Positions 17,419 through 26,658 of a stretch of 64,000 bases of DNA are shown one piece after another (positions within the stretch are counted from its first letter, which is position 1; every line of letters begins with the position of its first letter). A model generated the notes under the pieces. It was not told the DNA's origin and made no database searches. It saw only the letters and a list, made by a program, of their open reading frames with translations. This DNA is from Rhodocyclaceae bacterium. Its GTDB lineage: Bacteria; Pseudomonadota; Gammaproteobacteria; Burkholderiales; Rhodocyclaceae. The position numbers and the translations under genes were made by a program. The stretch spans positions 434,001-498,000 of the forward strand of contig JADKHX010000003.1 in the NCBI GenBank assembly GCA_016721505.1. Direction: 5' to 3'.

Positions 17419-19581
17419 CTAGTCTTTCGGCGCAAGCCTTGGTGCCAAAGCGTCGAGCGGAGGACCGCAGACTTCGACTATTTCTATCATGTTGGCGTGT
17501 ATTGCAGCCGTCAGGTCACTCTCAAGTAATGGCAAAGCCTCGGCAAAGGGAACCAGTAAATGGACGACGCCACAAACACGGTTTCGACCATTGAGTTTGG
17601 CCAGATAAAGCGCCATGTCGGCGATCTGAAGTGTTTTCTCCCAATTGCATTCAGTCTCAGGAATACCAGAAAACGGCAGGCACAAAAATCCGCCGCTAAC
17701 GGTGACGGTGATTGATTGTCCGCCAGCGTTGAAAGGTGCCTGGCTAATTACCTTCAGAATCCGTTCGGCCAGATTTTTGATATGCAAAGCGGTGCCTTTA
17801 GGAGAGTACACCAAGAACTCTTCGCCGCCCCAGCGCATGATCATGTCGGACTCGCGTACCGCAAGGCGCAGGCGTCTGGCCACTTCGACCAGAACGGCGT
17901 CGCCTGCCCCATGACCCAAGGTATCGTTGACACACTTAAAGTGATCGATATCCAGCACCAACAGGCCATCAGGACTATCGTCCTCGCGCCGCAGACTGGT
18001 CACATCGCGGGGTCGTTGTTGCATGATGTCCAAGAATGCACGCCGGTTGAAGAGCCCGGTCAGCGCGTCTCGTACGGAATGAAACTCGAGCTGCTTGTTG
18101 GCATCACTGAGCTTCAGGTTGGCATCGCGCGCTCGTCGATACAAGTAGAAAACAAAAATCCCGCCCATCACTGTAACGATGGTGCCAAGGATGGTTACCG
18201 TTTGTTGTAGCTGCTGGTTGCGGATTTCGGAATCCTTGAGGGTGTTTTCCCTCGCCAACAACTCAATTTTTTTCTGCCGTTGGACTGTATCAAACTGCTC
18301 CTGTAGTGCTGCTACTGTGCGCTCACGCTCTGCCTTGAATAATTGCGCACTCAAGCTCTGCTGTTCACGGATACTTGCGACTGCTTCCTTGAAACGTCCA
18401 GCCTGTTCGTACATTTTTCCCAACTCTGCTAGAACGCCTTCCTCACTTGAAATGTCCTCTGCACCGTGCTGGACTTTGAGCGCTTGCCTCACTTGGGCAG
18501 CGCCTTCGTCAACTTTGCCCTGACCCATCAGGGCAAAGCCGAGGTTGGCCTGCGCCGTAGTAAAACCGCTTTGGTCACCGGTTTCCTTGTACTTGTCCAT
18601 CGCTAGTCGGGAGAATAATTCCGCTTTGCGATAATTTCGTTTTAACAGCCAGCTGTCGCCGATGTTGCTGAGCACTACCGCCTCGGTTTGTTTCTGCCCG
18701 CTCTCACGGCTGATCTTGAGCGCCCGTTCATTGGCTGCCATATATTCGTCGGTTTGCCCAAGGCTTGAAAAGGCTCCACCTTGATTGAGGTACAGGGTCG
18801 CCAGCATCCCCTTCAGACCAAGTTGATGGGCCAGTGTCAATGCTTGATTGAGGATTTCAAGCGCTTTCTGCGGATTGTTCATCGCCGAATACACATTGCT
18901 CAGAGTGTTCATCGACTTCAGGCGTGCTTGCGGTCCGTATTTTTCCTGTTGCTCCGCGTTATGCAAGGCCTTGAGAGCACTATCCAAGGCGGCCTCGAAC
19001 TTGCCGACGGCTATCTGCGCGTTACTCAGTACCCTGAAATAGTAGGACAGGGTTTCAAAATCTGTGATGCGCGCAGCCAACGGCGCCAACTTTGCAAGCT
19101 TTGCAATCGCTGCGCCAGTCTCGCCAGCCGAGGTCATCAAACTCGCGTCCGCCGCGGTTGCGAGAATTAAGCCAATGTCATCCTTTTGCTCCAGTGCCAA
19201 ACTGAGCAGCTTAGCGACTGAAGCTGCTGCAGCATCCATCTGTGCGGATTCGATCTCAAGCTCAATACGAGCCATGAAATATTTCCGCCTTACTACGTAG
19301 GGCGTCTGTGGTCCAAGGGTCGTTCCTAGTGCCTCGACTTCTTTGAGTGCGGCTCGCGTATTGTTTTCAGCAAGCAAATATATGGCGTCAATGCGGTCCA
19401 GATCGGTTTGCCCCGCGGTACCGGGCAAGGGTAACGCGCTTGCCAAGGCAAACAGGGCAATGACCATCCAGCGCAACGGACCCAGAGATGGGCAAACTTG
19501 AACCTTATCGATACCGGTTCTATTGAGGACGACCAGCAGAAAGTCCAGGTTCAAGTCTTGCAAAATCACATTTCTATACAT
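17419..19581 (-). CDS. TPR-containing membrane diguanylate cyclase (GGDEF)
   Basis: Makes cyclic di-GMP in response to an unknown signal. From the N-terminus: a hydrophobic export signal (about residues 39-56), a long helical TPR array (about 60-440; repeats such as ALKALHNAEQQEKYGPQARL), one membrane helix (about 460-485, ILGTIVTVMGGIFVFYLY), a short coiled coil, and a GGDEF domain with an active-site GGEEF (about 585-589). An RESD sequence five residues before GGEEF is a proper RxxD inhibitory site, so product inhibition is expected. The TPR part should be periplasmic. The exact start is uncertain: the ATG at 19467 would begin the protein at the signal peptide. Confidence 0.93.
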   Translation of the reverse strand: MYRNVILQDLNLDFLLVVLNRTGIDKVQVCPSLGPLRWMVIALFALASALPLPGTAGQTDLDRIDAIYLLAENNTRAALKEVEALGTTLGPQTPYVVRRKYFMARIELEIESAQMDAAAASVAKLLSLALEQKDDIGLILATAADASLMTSAGETGAAIAKLAKLAPLAARITDFETLSYYFRVLSNAQIAVGKFEAALDSALKALHNAEQQEKYGPQARLKSMNTLSNVYSAMNNPQKALEILNQALTLAHQLGLKGMLATLYLNQGGAFSSLGQTDEYMAANERALKISRESGQKQTEAVVLSNIGDSWLLKRNYRKAELFSRLAMDKYKETGDQSGFTTAQANLGFALMGQGKVDEGAAQVRQALKVQHGAEDISSEEGVLAELGKMYEQAGRFKEAVASIREQQSLSAQLFKAERERTVAALQEQFDTVQRQKKIELLARENTLKDSEIRNQQLQQTVTILGTIVTVMGGIFVFYLYRRARDANLKLSDANKQLEFHSVRDALTGLFNRRAFLDIMQQRPRDVTSLRREDDSPDGLLVLDIDHFKCVNDTLGHGAGDAVLVEVARRLRLAVRESDMIMRWGGEEFLVYSPKGTALHIKNLAERILKVISQAPFNAGGQSITVTVSGGFLCLPFSGIPETECNWEKTLQIADMALYLAKLNGRNRVCGVVHLLVPFAEALPLLESDLTAAIHANMIEIVEVCGPPLDALAPRLAPKD

Positions 19582-19600
19582 ACGCGTTTTCGCTAATCAG

Positions 19601-19628
19601 GTTAGTTGGTGCTGGTGATACGCCGTCA
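19601..19628 (+). repeat. Short dispersed repeat, copy 6 (intergenic)
   Basis: GTTAGTTGGTGCTGG then TGATACGCCGTCA, between the starts and ends of two minus-strand genes (diguanylate cyclase gene and FAH-family gene). Confidence 0.88.
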
Positions 19629-19677
19629 AACAATGACCTTCAATAACTAGCGCCAAAAAATTGTCAAACACGCTGAT

Positions 19678-20529
19678 TTACTGCTTAGCATAAGCCACCA
19701 CCGTCTGCCTTTGCTGACCAAGTCCTTCAATCCCCAGCGTCATCACGTCACCCACCTTTAGAAACGTCGGTGGCTTCATGCCCAGGCCAACGCCCGGTGG
19801 TGTGCCGGTGGTGATGATATCGCCGGGGAGCAGGGTCATGAATTGGCTGATGTAACTAACCAGATACGCGCAGCCGAACACCATGGTTTCTGTATTGCCG
19901 TGCTGACGATTTTGTCCATTCACATCCAGCCACATTCCCAGCGTTTGCGGATTACGTATTTCGTCGGTGGTGATCAGATACGGTCCGACCGGCCCGAAGG
20001 TGTCGCAACCTTTGCCGCGATCCCACTGGCTACCGCGTTCCATCTGAAAATTGCGTTCGGAAATATCATTCACGACGCAATAGCCAGCCACGTAATCAAG
20101 CGCGTTCGCCTCCTCAACATACTGCGCTTTGCTGCCGATGACGATGCCCAGCTCAACTTCCCAATCAAGCTTGGTCGCGCCTTTGGGCATGATCACATTG
20201 TCGTTCGGCCCGCTCAGGCATGTCGTCGCCTTGCTGAACAGTATGGGCTCGCCAGGAATCGGCAGATTGGCTTCGGCGGCGTGATCCGCATAGTTCAAAC
20301 CTACGCCGATGAATTTGCCTATTCCTATGAAAGGCACACCCAAGCGCGGATAACCCTTCACCACTGGTAAGGATTCAGGTTTGATTTTTCGCAGTTTGAC
20401 AAGTTCGCGTGGCGACAAAACAAAACTGTCGATTTGCGGCACGATACTCGACAACGCACGTATTTGCCCGGATGTATCCAGCATACCGGGTTGCTCATGA
20501 CCAGCGGAACCGTAGCGCAAGAGTTTCAT
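19678..20529 (-). CDS. Fumarylacetoacetate hydrolase family protein
   Basis: 283 residues. FAH-family enzymes hydrolyse or isomerise/decarboxylate 2-keto or acylpyruvate compounds at the end of aromatic catabolic pathways. Family features: an N-terminal cap (MKLLRYGSAGHEQPG), the metal-ligand motif WEVELGIVIG, the segments GYCVVNDISERNFQ and RGKGCDTFGPVGPYL, and a C-terminal GDIITTGTPPGVG. The context (a repeat copy on one side and secA on the other) gives no substrate. Names such as 'ureidoglycolate lyase' or 'HHDD isomerase' for this subfamily are guesses. Confidence 0.93.
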   Translation of the reverse strand: MKLLRYGSAGHEQPGMLDTSGQIRALSSIVPQIDSFVLSPRELVKLRKIKPESLPVVKGYPRLGVPFIGIGKFIGVGLNYADHAAEANLPIPGEPILFSKATTCLSGPNDNVIMPKGATKLDWEVELGIVIGSKAQYVEEANALDYVAGYCVVNDISERNFQMERGSQWDRGKGCDTFGPVGPYLITTDEIRNPQTLGMWLDVNGQNRQHGNTETMVFGCAYLVSYISQFMTLLPGDIITTGTPPGVGLGMKPPTFLKVGDVMTLGIEGLGQQRQTVVAYAKQ

Positions 20530-20582
20530 GGTGATTTCCTTTGGTGGCTAAGGCACGATGCAATTCGAAAATACAGGGTCAC

Positions 20583-20609
20583 AATTGGTGCTGACGCTGC
20601 GGCGTGCAA
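20583..20609 (+). repeat. Degenerate repeat copy upstream of secA
   Basis: CAATTGGTGCTGACG then CTGCGGCGTGCAAAGG retains the left module but a poor right module. It lies in the divergent gap between the FAH gene and secA. Confidence 0.4.
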
Positions 20610-20694
20610 AGGAAAGTGTATTAGAAGATAGGTCGCAAGCGATGATAAAATCGGAGATTGTCACTTTTACCGGCTGCCTTTGGTGGCGCGCGCA

Positions 20695-23418
20695 ATGATT
20701 TCTGGTCTACTCAAGAAGCTTTTCGGCAGTCGCAATGACCGCCTGATTAAACAATATTCCCAAAATGTTCAGCGCATCAACGCGCTCGAGCCGGCTACAA
20801 AGGCGCTCTCGGACGATGCCTTGAAGGCCAAGACCGTGGAATTCCGCCAGCGCTTTGCGGCCGGTGAAACGCTTGACGCGCTATTGCCCGAGGCCTTCGC
20901 GGTGGTGCGTGAAGCCGGTGTGCGCTCGCTCGGCATGCGCCACTTTGATGTGCAAATGATTGGCGGCATGGTGCTGCACAGCGGCAAGATTGCCGAGATG
21001 CGCACGGGGGAAGGCAAGACTTTGATGGCGACGCTGCCGTCCTACCTCAATGCGATTTCCGGCAAGCCGGTGCATGTGATTACGGTCAATGACTACCTCG
21101 CCAAGCGCGATGCGGAATGGATGGGGCGTTTGCATCAATTTCTCGGGCTGACAGTCGGCGTAAATCTTTCGCAGATGCCGCACGACGACAAACAAGTGGC
21201 CTACGCCGCTGACATCACTTACGGCACCAACAACGAATTCGGTTTCGATTATCTGCGTGACAACATGGTCTATGCGGCGACCGATCGAGTGATGCGCGGG
21301 CTGGGTTTTGCGATCATTGACGAAGTCGATTCGATCTTGATTGATGAGGCGCGCACACCGCTAATTATTTCTGGGCAGGCCGAAGATCACACCGAGTTAT
21401 ATGTGCGGATGAATGCTGTACCGCCGTTGCTGACGCAAGGTGAGTTGGTGAAATCGGAAGGCGATCCCGAGACGGGCGATTACGCCGTTGATTTGAAATC
21501 CCATCAAGTATTGCTAACCGAAGCTGGTCACGAAAAAGCCGAGGAAATCTTGGCGCGTCTGGGCATGCTGCCCGAGGGCAGTAGCCTCTACGAGCCAGCC
21601 AATATTTTGTTAATGCACCACCTCTACGCGGCGCTGCGTGCGCACACTTTGTATCACCGCGATCAGCACTACGTGGTGCAAGACGGCGAAGTGATTATTG
21701 TTGATGAATTCACTGGTCGTTTGATGACCGGACGGCGTTGGTCGGACGGATTGCATCAAGCGGTGGAGGCCAAAGAAGGCGCGAAGATACAATCGGAAAA
21801 TCAGACGCTGGCTTCGATTACTTTCCAAAATTATTTCCGCATGTACACCAAGCTGGGCGGTATGACCGGCACGGCGGACACCGAGGCTTACGAATTTCAT
21901 AGCATCTACAACCTCGAAACGGTGGTGATCCCAACCAACCAGCCTATGGTACGGATCGATCAGAACGATCAGATTTATCGCACGGCGGCCGAGAAGCACA
22001 CCGCTATCGTTTTAGATATTCGCGATTGTCACGAACGCGGTCAGCCGGTGCTGGTGGGTACTACGTCGATTGAAAATTCCGAGTTGCTCTCGGCATTGCT
22101 CACCCGCGAGAAGCTGACACATCAAGTGCTTAACGCCAAGCAACATGCGCGCGAAGCCGAGATCGTCGCGCAGGCCGGAGCTCCTGGCGTGATTACGATT
22201 GCGACCAACATGGCTGGTCGTGGTACCGACATTGTGCTCGGTGGCAACATCGAAAAGGAAATCAACGCGATTCGTGATGATGCGAGCCTGTCGGATGCTG
22301 ACAAAGCCAGCCGCACAGCAAGCTTGCGTGCCGACTGGCAAGCGGTGCACAACCGTGTTTTGGCCGCTGGCGGCTTGCATATTATTGGTTCGGAACGTCA
22401 TGAATCACGCCGCATCGATAACCAATTGCGTGGTCGTGCGGGTCGCCAAGGCGATGCCGGTTCGTCGCGGTTTTATCTCGCGCTTGATGATCCCTTGCTC
22501 AAGATTTTTGCTGGCGACAGACTCAATTCCATCATGGTTCGCCTCAAGATGCCGGAGGGCGAAGCGATTGAACATCCGCTGGTCAGCCGTAGTCTGGAAT
22601 CTGCTCAGCGCAAAGTCGAACAGCGCAATTTTGACATCCGTAAACAATTGCTCGAGTACGATGATGTCGCCAACGACCAGCGTCGCGAAATCTATAAGAT
22701 GCGCAACGAGTTGCTCGATACCGACGATATTTCTGAGACGATTTCAGCTATGCGTCAAGGTCTGATATACGACAATTTCCGTTTGCATGTGCCGTTGGAA
22801 AGCGTTGAAGAGCAATGGGATATCGTCGGTCTGGAAACTACCCTGAGCGCTGAGTTGCGAATGCAGCAGCCGGTCGGGCAGTGGCTGAAGGATGAGCCAC
22901 AAATGACCGACGACGACATCCTCAAGCGCTTGCTCGATTCTGCTGATGCGCATTACGTGCAGAAGATTGACAAGGTCGATGCGACGGCATGGCATGCTTT
23001 TGAGCGCAATGTAATGTTGCAAAGTTTGGATCAGCATTGGCGCGAGCATTTGTCAGCACTTGATCACTTGCGCCAAGGCATACATCTGCGTGGTTATGCG
23101 CAAAAAAACCCAAAGCAAGAATACAAGCGCGAAGCGTTTGAGTTGTTCGGCAGTTTGCTGCAAGTTGTGCGCAACGATGTGACCAAATTGTTGATGTCGG
23201 TCGAAGTTCAAACCGAAGCACAGATCGAAGTGCCGGACACGCCACCACCACTGGAAAACGTGCAATACCATCACGCCAATTACGAAGAAGCGTTGGGCAT
23301 ACGTGAGCCGGAAACTCCTGCGACGATAGAACGCGTCGAACCAAAAGTTGGTCGCAACGATGCCTGCCCTTGCGGCAGCGGGAAAAAGTACAAACACTGT
23401 CACGGCAAGCTGAACTAA
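20695..23418 (+). CDS. secA: Preprotein translocase ATPase SecA
   Basis: Motor ATPase that drives Sec-dependent export through SecYEG. About 907 residues from the ATG at 20695 (MISGLLKKLFGSRNDR, the family's standard start); in-frame TTG/GTG codons 12-15 bp upstream are disregarded. Walker A MRTGEGKTLMATLP, DEAD-like IDEVDSILIDEARTPL, the SATNMAGRGTDI-type motif (ATNMAGRGTDIVLGG) and the C-terminal zinc finger CPCGSGKKYKHCHG are present. mtnA starts 18 bp downstream. Confidence 0.98.
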   Translation: MISGLLKKLFGSRNDRLIKQYSQNVQRINALEPATKALSDDALKAKTVEFRQRFAAGETLDALLPEAFAVVREAGVRSLGMRHFDVQMIGGMVLHSGKIAEMRTGEGKTLMATLPSYLNAISGKPVHVITVNDYLAKRDAEWMGRLHQFLGLTVGVNLSQMPHDDKQVAYAADITYGTNNEFGFDYLRDNMVYAATDRVMRGLGFAIIDEVDSILIDEARTPLIISGQAEDHTELYVRMNAVPPLLTQGELVKSEGDPETGDYAVDLKSHQVLLTEAGHEKAEEILARLGMLPEGSSLYEPANILLMHHLYAALRAHTLYHRDQHYVVQDGEVIIVDEFTGRLMTGRRWSDGLHQAVEAKEGAKIQSENQTLASITFQNYFRMYTKLGGMTGTADTEAYEFHSIYNLETVVIPTNQPMVRIDQNDQIYRTAAEKHTAIVLDIRDCHERGQPVLVGTTSIENSELLSALLTREKLTHQVLNAKQHAREAEIVAQAGAPGVITIATNMAGRGTDIVLGGNIEKEINAIRDDASLSDADKASRTASLRADWQAVHNRVLAAGGLHIIGSERHESRRIDNQLRGRAGRQGDAGSSRFYLALDDPLLKIFAGDRLNSIMVRLKMPEGEAIEHPLVSRSLESAQRKVEQRNFDIRKQLLEYDDVANDQRREIYKMRNELLDTDDISETISAMRQGLIYDNFRLHVPLESVEEQWDIVGLETTLSAELRMQQPVGQWLKDEPQMTDDDILKRLLDSADAHYVQKIDKVDATAWHAFERNVMLQSLDQHWREHLSALDHLRQGIHLRGYAQKNPKQEYKREAFELFGSLLQVVRNDVTKLLMSVEVQTEAQIEVPDTPPPLENVQYHHANYEEALGIREPETPATIERVEPKVGRNDACPCGSGKKYKHCHGKLN

Positions 23419-23436
23419 GGCGTAGCGGGGCGGCAA

Positions 23437-24507
23437 GTGACACCGCAGCGCCTGAAAACTTTGCAGGAAGATGGCGACGCGATTGTGGTGCTGGACCAAA
23501 CGCGATTGCCGAGTGAGGCGGTGTTCCAGCGGCTCGATAGTTTGGAATCGGTCGCTAACGCAATCATCAACATGCAAGTGCGCGGGGCGCCGTTAATCGG
23601 AGCCACCGCGGCTTACGGCGTGGCTATTGGCCTTGCCGACGATGCTACCGATGCGCGTTTGGCTTACGTGATTGAAACACTCGCAGCGACACGTCCGACG
23701 GCGGTGAATCTACAGTGGGCGTTGCGGCGAATGGATGCAGAAATTCGCCAATTGGAAGTGACGCGCAGTGTCGGCTTAATACAGCCGACCCGCTGCGCGG
23801 GCGCAAATCAGTGCTTTGCGAAACCCCTGCTCTGCCGCTGTTGCGAAGCATGGAAAGTCGCTAGCCGCATTGCCGCCGAAGACGAAGCCGCCAATGCCGC
23901 AATCGGCAATCACGGTTTGAAACTTTTGCTCGACCTCCAAACCCTTGCAAGACCAATTCAAATCATGACCCACTGCAACGCTGGACGACTTGCCACCGTC
24001 GCCCACGGCACGGCGCTCGCCCCGGTGTATGCAGCGCACGAAGCGGGTATCGCGGTACACGTTTGGGTGTCGGAGACTAGGCCGCGCAATCAGGGTTTGC
24101 TGACCGCCTGGGAGCTCGCCGAAGCGGGTATTCCGCACACCTTGATTGCCGACAACGCCGCCGGTCTGTTGATGATGCAAGGTCGCGTTGATGTAGTGCT
24201 GGTCGGTGCCGATCGCATCGCGGCGAATGGTGACACAGCGAACAAAATCGGCACCTATTTAAAAGCGCTGGCGGCCAAGGCGCACGGTGTCCGGTTTTAC
24301 GTCGCGGCGCCTTTGTCAACTTTCGATTTCAGATGCGAAAACGGCGCCGAAATTCCCATTGAAGAACGCGCCGCAAACGAACTTCACGCCGGAGGTATTT
24401 CTGTCGCTAACCCGGCGTTTGACATCACACCGGCGCATTTGATTAGCGGATTTATTTCCGAGCGTGGCGTGTTAGCAGCGGGAGATTTACTGCAATGGAA
24501 AACTTGA
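23437..24507 (+). CDS. mtnA: S-methyl-5-thioribose-1-phosphate isomerase with in-frame repeat insert
   Basis: Converts methylthioribose-1-phosphate to methylthioribulose-1-phosphate in 5-methylthioadenosine recycling. 356 residues from a GTG start. Family motifs: MQVRGAPLIGATAAYG (about 46-61), catalytic Cys180 in MTHCNAGRLATVAHGTAL, catalytic Asp259 in LVGADRIAANGD, and the C-terminal NPAFDITP. About residues 109-137 (SVGLIQPTRC and CFAKPLLCRC) are encoded by a long repeat copy and are extra relative to other MtnA proteins; the catalytic Cys and Asp numbers are about 20 higher than in the Bacillus enzyme. It lies in the N-terminal half before the Rossmann-like domain, so a surface loop is likely. 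It overlaps the next gene by 13 bp. Confidence 0.95.
   Translation: MTPQRLKTLQEDGDAIVVLDQTRLPSEAVFQRLDSLESVANAIINMQVRGAPLIGATAAYGVAIGLADDATDARLAYVIETLAATRPTAVNLQWALRRMDAEIRQLEVTRSVGLIQPTRCAGANQCFAKPLLCRCCEAWKVASRIAAEDEAANAAIGNHGLKLLLDLQTLARPIQIMTHCNAGRLATVAHGTALAPVYAAHEAGIAVHVWVSETRPRNQGLLTAWELAEAGIPHTLIADNAAGLLMMQGRVDVVLVGADRIAANGDTANKIGTYLKALAAKAHGVRFYVAAPLSTFDFRCENGAEIPIEERAANELHAGGISVANPAFDITPAHLISGFISERGVLAAGDLLQWKT
23765..23848 (+). repeat. Long dispersed repeat, copy B (in frame in mtnA)
   Basis: GCAGTGTCGGCT, 6-nt loop, AGCCGAC; then GGGCGCAAATCAGTGCTTTG with CGCAAA/TTTGCG pairing; then GAAACCCCTGCTCTGCCGCTG. About 80 percent identical to the copies at 9444 and 24683. The left CCAGTTGG module is absent or decayed here. 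Confidence 0.9.
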
Positions 24508-25226
24508 AAGCGCAAGTGCTCGCGACTGCGTTGACGATGAACGCCAGCGGTATCAACAGAGGCAGTGCAGGAAATGTGAGTGCGCGATGCGAAGGTGGAT
24601 TTGTCATTACGCCGACAGGAATGGCGTATGCCGAATGCGTGGCGGACGATATGGTTTGGTTGCCACTAAAAGATTCAAGTTCGCCAGTTGGTGCTGGTGT
24701 GCAGTGTCGGCTTAGTACAGCCGACCCGCTACTCAGGCGCAAAGCAGTGCTTTGCGAAACCCCTGCTTCGCCGCCGCCGTCACAACAACGCCAAGCTTCC
24801 TCCGAATGGCGTTTCCATCACGATATTTATGTTGCACATCCAGATGCCGGTGCCATCGTTCATACCCACTCAGCATTCGCCACGGCGCTAGCTTGTCATG
24901 GTCTGTCCATCCCCGCATTTCACTATATGGTCGCGCGATTTGGTGGCGACGATGTGCCTTGTGCGGCTTACGCCACCTTTGGTACACAAGAATTGTCCGA
25001 CGCGATAATCGCAGCACTGAAAGATCGGTGCGCCAGCTTAATGGCGCATCACGGCATGCTGGTTTATGGTCAGAATCTCAAGCATGCGCTGGCGCTCGCC
25101 ATCGAGTTGGAAACGCTCGCCGAGCAGTATTGGCGGGCATTGCAGCTTGGTCAGCCCAAGCTATTGCCAGGCGACGAGATGCGCCGCGTGTTAGATAAGT
25201 TCGCGGGTTACGGCCAAGCTAAATAA
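24495..25226 (+). CDS. Class II aldolase/adducin family protein (MtnB-like or methylthioribulose-phosphate aldolase)
   Basis: 243 residues. Features of the FucA/RhaD/MtnB fold: GSAGNVSAR (24-31), TPTGM (39-43), SSEWRFH with the catalytic Glu104, zinc ligands HTHS (His123, His125) and AHHGML. Residues about 63-100 are an insert encoded by a 100-bp repeat copy, in exactly the loop before SEWRFH where relatives have a short SGEGKLP-like stretch. The coupling to mtnA (13-bp overlap) points to methylthioribulose-1-phosphate as substrate, either dehydrated (MtnB) or cleaved to DHAP and methylthioacetaldehyde (class II aldolase of the DHAP shunt). The sequence alone cannot decide; overall it resembles fuculose-phosphate aldolase. 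Confidence 0.85.
   Translation: MENLKAQVLATALTMNASGINRGSAGNVSARCEGGFVITPTGMAYAECVADDMVWLPLKDSSSPVGAGVQCRLSTADPLLRRKAVLCETPASPPPSQQRQASSEWRFHHDIYVAHPDAGAIVHTHSAFATALACHGLSIPAFHYMVARFGGDDVPCAAYATFGTQELSDAIIAALKDRCASLMAHHGMLVYGQNLKHALALAIELETLAEQYWRALQLGQPKLLPGDEMRRVLDKFAGYGQAK
24683..24782 (+). repeat. Long dispersed repeat, copy C (in frame in aldolase gene), most complete
   Basis: Complete 100-bp form: left module GCCAGTTGGTGCTGG, hairpin 1 (GTCGGCT, loop TAGTAC, AGCCGAC), hairpin 2 (CGCAAAGCA, G, TGCTTTGCG, a perfect 9-bp stem), then GAAACCCCTGCTTCGCCGCC. Open in the gene's frame, giving about 35 extra residues (SPVGAGVQCRLSTADP and following). Confidence 0.93.
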
Positions 25227-25251
25227 ATCCGGTCGGCTGCGTCTGAGCGGC

Positions 25252-26313
25252 TTATTCCTCGTAATAGCGGCCTTCGGCACGGGCAGCTGATTCGTATGAC
25301 TTCGGCAGTGTCAGTTTATGTGCCGCAAGTGCCTTGGCTCGTATCGAGACGACATATTGGCGCGTCTCGGTTTGCGCAATGTCAGTGGGCATCGTGTGCC
25401 CGTCCATCAAACGCACGGCCATGCTGGCTGCAACTTCGCCTTGCTCAAAGCCGGAAGTACCGATAGCCAACATGCCACCATCTTCAACGAAAAAACTGTT
25501 GGCGCCGATTAGCGGCAAACGAGAATTCGCCTGCGTCCAACGTACAACATCCGCCGGCGGCACTAGCGTTGGGTCCTTACTGCTCCTTGCTAACAAGCGG
25601 TAGTTGGTGAGCAAAATTACATCGGCACGTGTTTGTGCCGAAAAGACTGCAGCCTGCCATTCGGCAAACGTATTTACCATGCGGCTGCCGGTAAAGAGCA
25701 GTGGCTGCCAATCAAAATTGCGGATAAAACGATCATCATCTTCGACCGATCCCGATTGATCAGAAAGGTGCATGAGCCGCAAAAACTCCTCGTCATTTTT
25801 TGGCTTGGACGACAAAACGGTGGCGCTCAGATTTGAACTTTGAATTGCATCCCTTATCGCAGTGAGTTGTTTGCGCTCGAGGATGCCGGTGACATTAGTG
25901 GTTTTGTCGTAGCCATATGCACCGGCATCGCCGTTAATGCCCGCAAAGACGATTTTGATATCGGCGCGATTGATGTAATAGCGTGCTGCATAGCCTTGCG
26001 CATCGTCGTCAATGGCGACGAGAATTTTGGGTGCCCATTGATCAATGAGCGCACGCGCGACCACACCGGCCGCCTCACGTTGGGTTTGCGACGGGTAACG
26101 TTTTAGATCCATGTAGTGCCAGCGAATCGACCAATCTGTGTGCGTATCGAGAACCCGGTGTAGGCCAATGTCGACATCGCGCGTCCAAGCGTAACTGCTA
26201 TCGTAGCTGTGCAAAATTAGTATGCGCGGGAGGGTGAGTTTGTATATTCCCATCGCGGTCAATCCCGCCAGCAGAAGTACCAAAATTATGCCGATGCCAG
26301 TTTTGGTCTTCAT
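25252..26313 (-). CDS. Membrane-anchored periplasmic ABC-type substrate-binding-like protein
   Basis: About 353 residues from the ATG at 26313: an N-terminal membrane anchor or uncleaved signal (IGIILVLLLAGLTAMGIY), then a periplasmic-binding fold starting ILILHSYDSSYAWT, a pattern typical of the ABC_sub_bind family (PF04392), also used as sensor domains of histidine kinases. No permease, ATPase or kinase gene is adjacent, so it may be an orphan sensor or binding protein. Ligand unknown. Confidence 0.75.
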   Translation of the reverse strand: MKTKTGIGIILVLLLAGLTAMGIYKLTLPRILILHSYDSSYAWTRDVDIGLHRVLDTHTDWSIRWHYMDLKRYPSQTQREAAGVVARALIDQWAPKILVAIDDDAQGYAARYYINRADIKIVFAGINGDAGAYGYDKTTNVTGILERKQLTAIRDAIQSSNLSATVLSSKPKNDEEFLRLMHLSDQSGSVEDDDRFIRNFDWQPLLFTGSRMVNTFAEWQAAVFSAQTRADVILLTNYRLLARSSKDPTLVPPADVVRWTQANSRLPLIGANSFFVEDGGMLAIGTSGFEQGEVAASMAVRLMDGHTMPTDIAQTETRQYVVSIRAKALAAHKLTLPKSYESAARAEGRYYEE

Positions 26314-26658
26314 CACCAGCTCATTTTCTGACGGCGATCGAAGAATGTACAGCAACTACTTCGGGGTCGCCGCAAGCCATGACATAAACCGGCAGCGCAA
26401 CTGTCTTCACCCGCGTTGTCCTGAGTTGGACAGCGATGGGACAAGGTGGTGGGTTGAGCAGCTTGTGCAAGTCGAAAAACATGGAATATGCAATTCAGTA
26501 GCTGACGTGCTAGGCCACTGAGGATAATCCAACACGACTCAAATTGGGTAAAGCTGAACGGTAAAAATTAAGACAAGCTTGCCACCGAGAACCGGAAAGC
26601 GAGGGGTGTCGCGCGAATGGCGTATCAGTACGCAGTCGCGCAACTAGTACTGCAAACG
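26314..26658. other. Non-coding gap of about 345 bp
   Basis: Between two minus-strand genes. I see a small hairpin (TGTCC-TGAGT-GGACA near 26426) but no convincing reading frame, repeat copy or T-run terminator. Confidence 0.5.
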
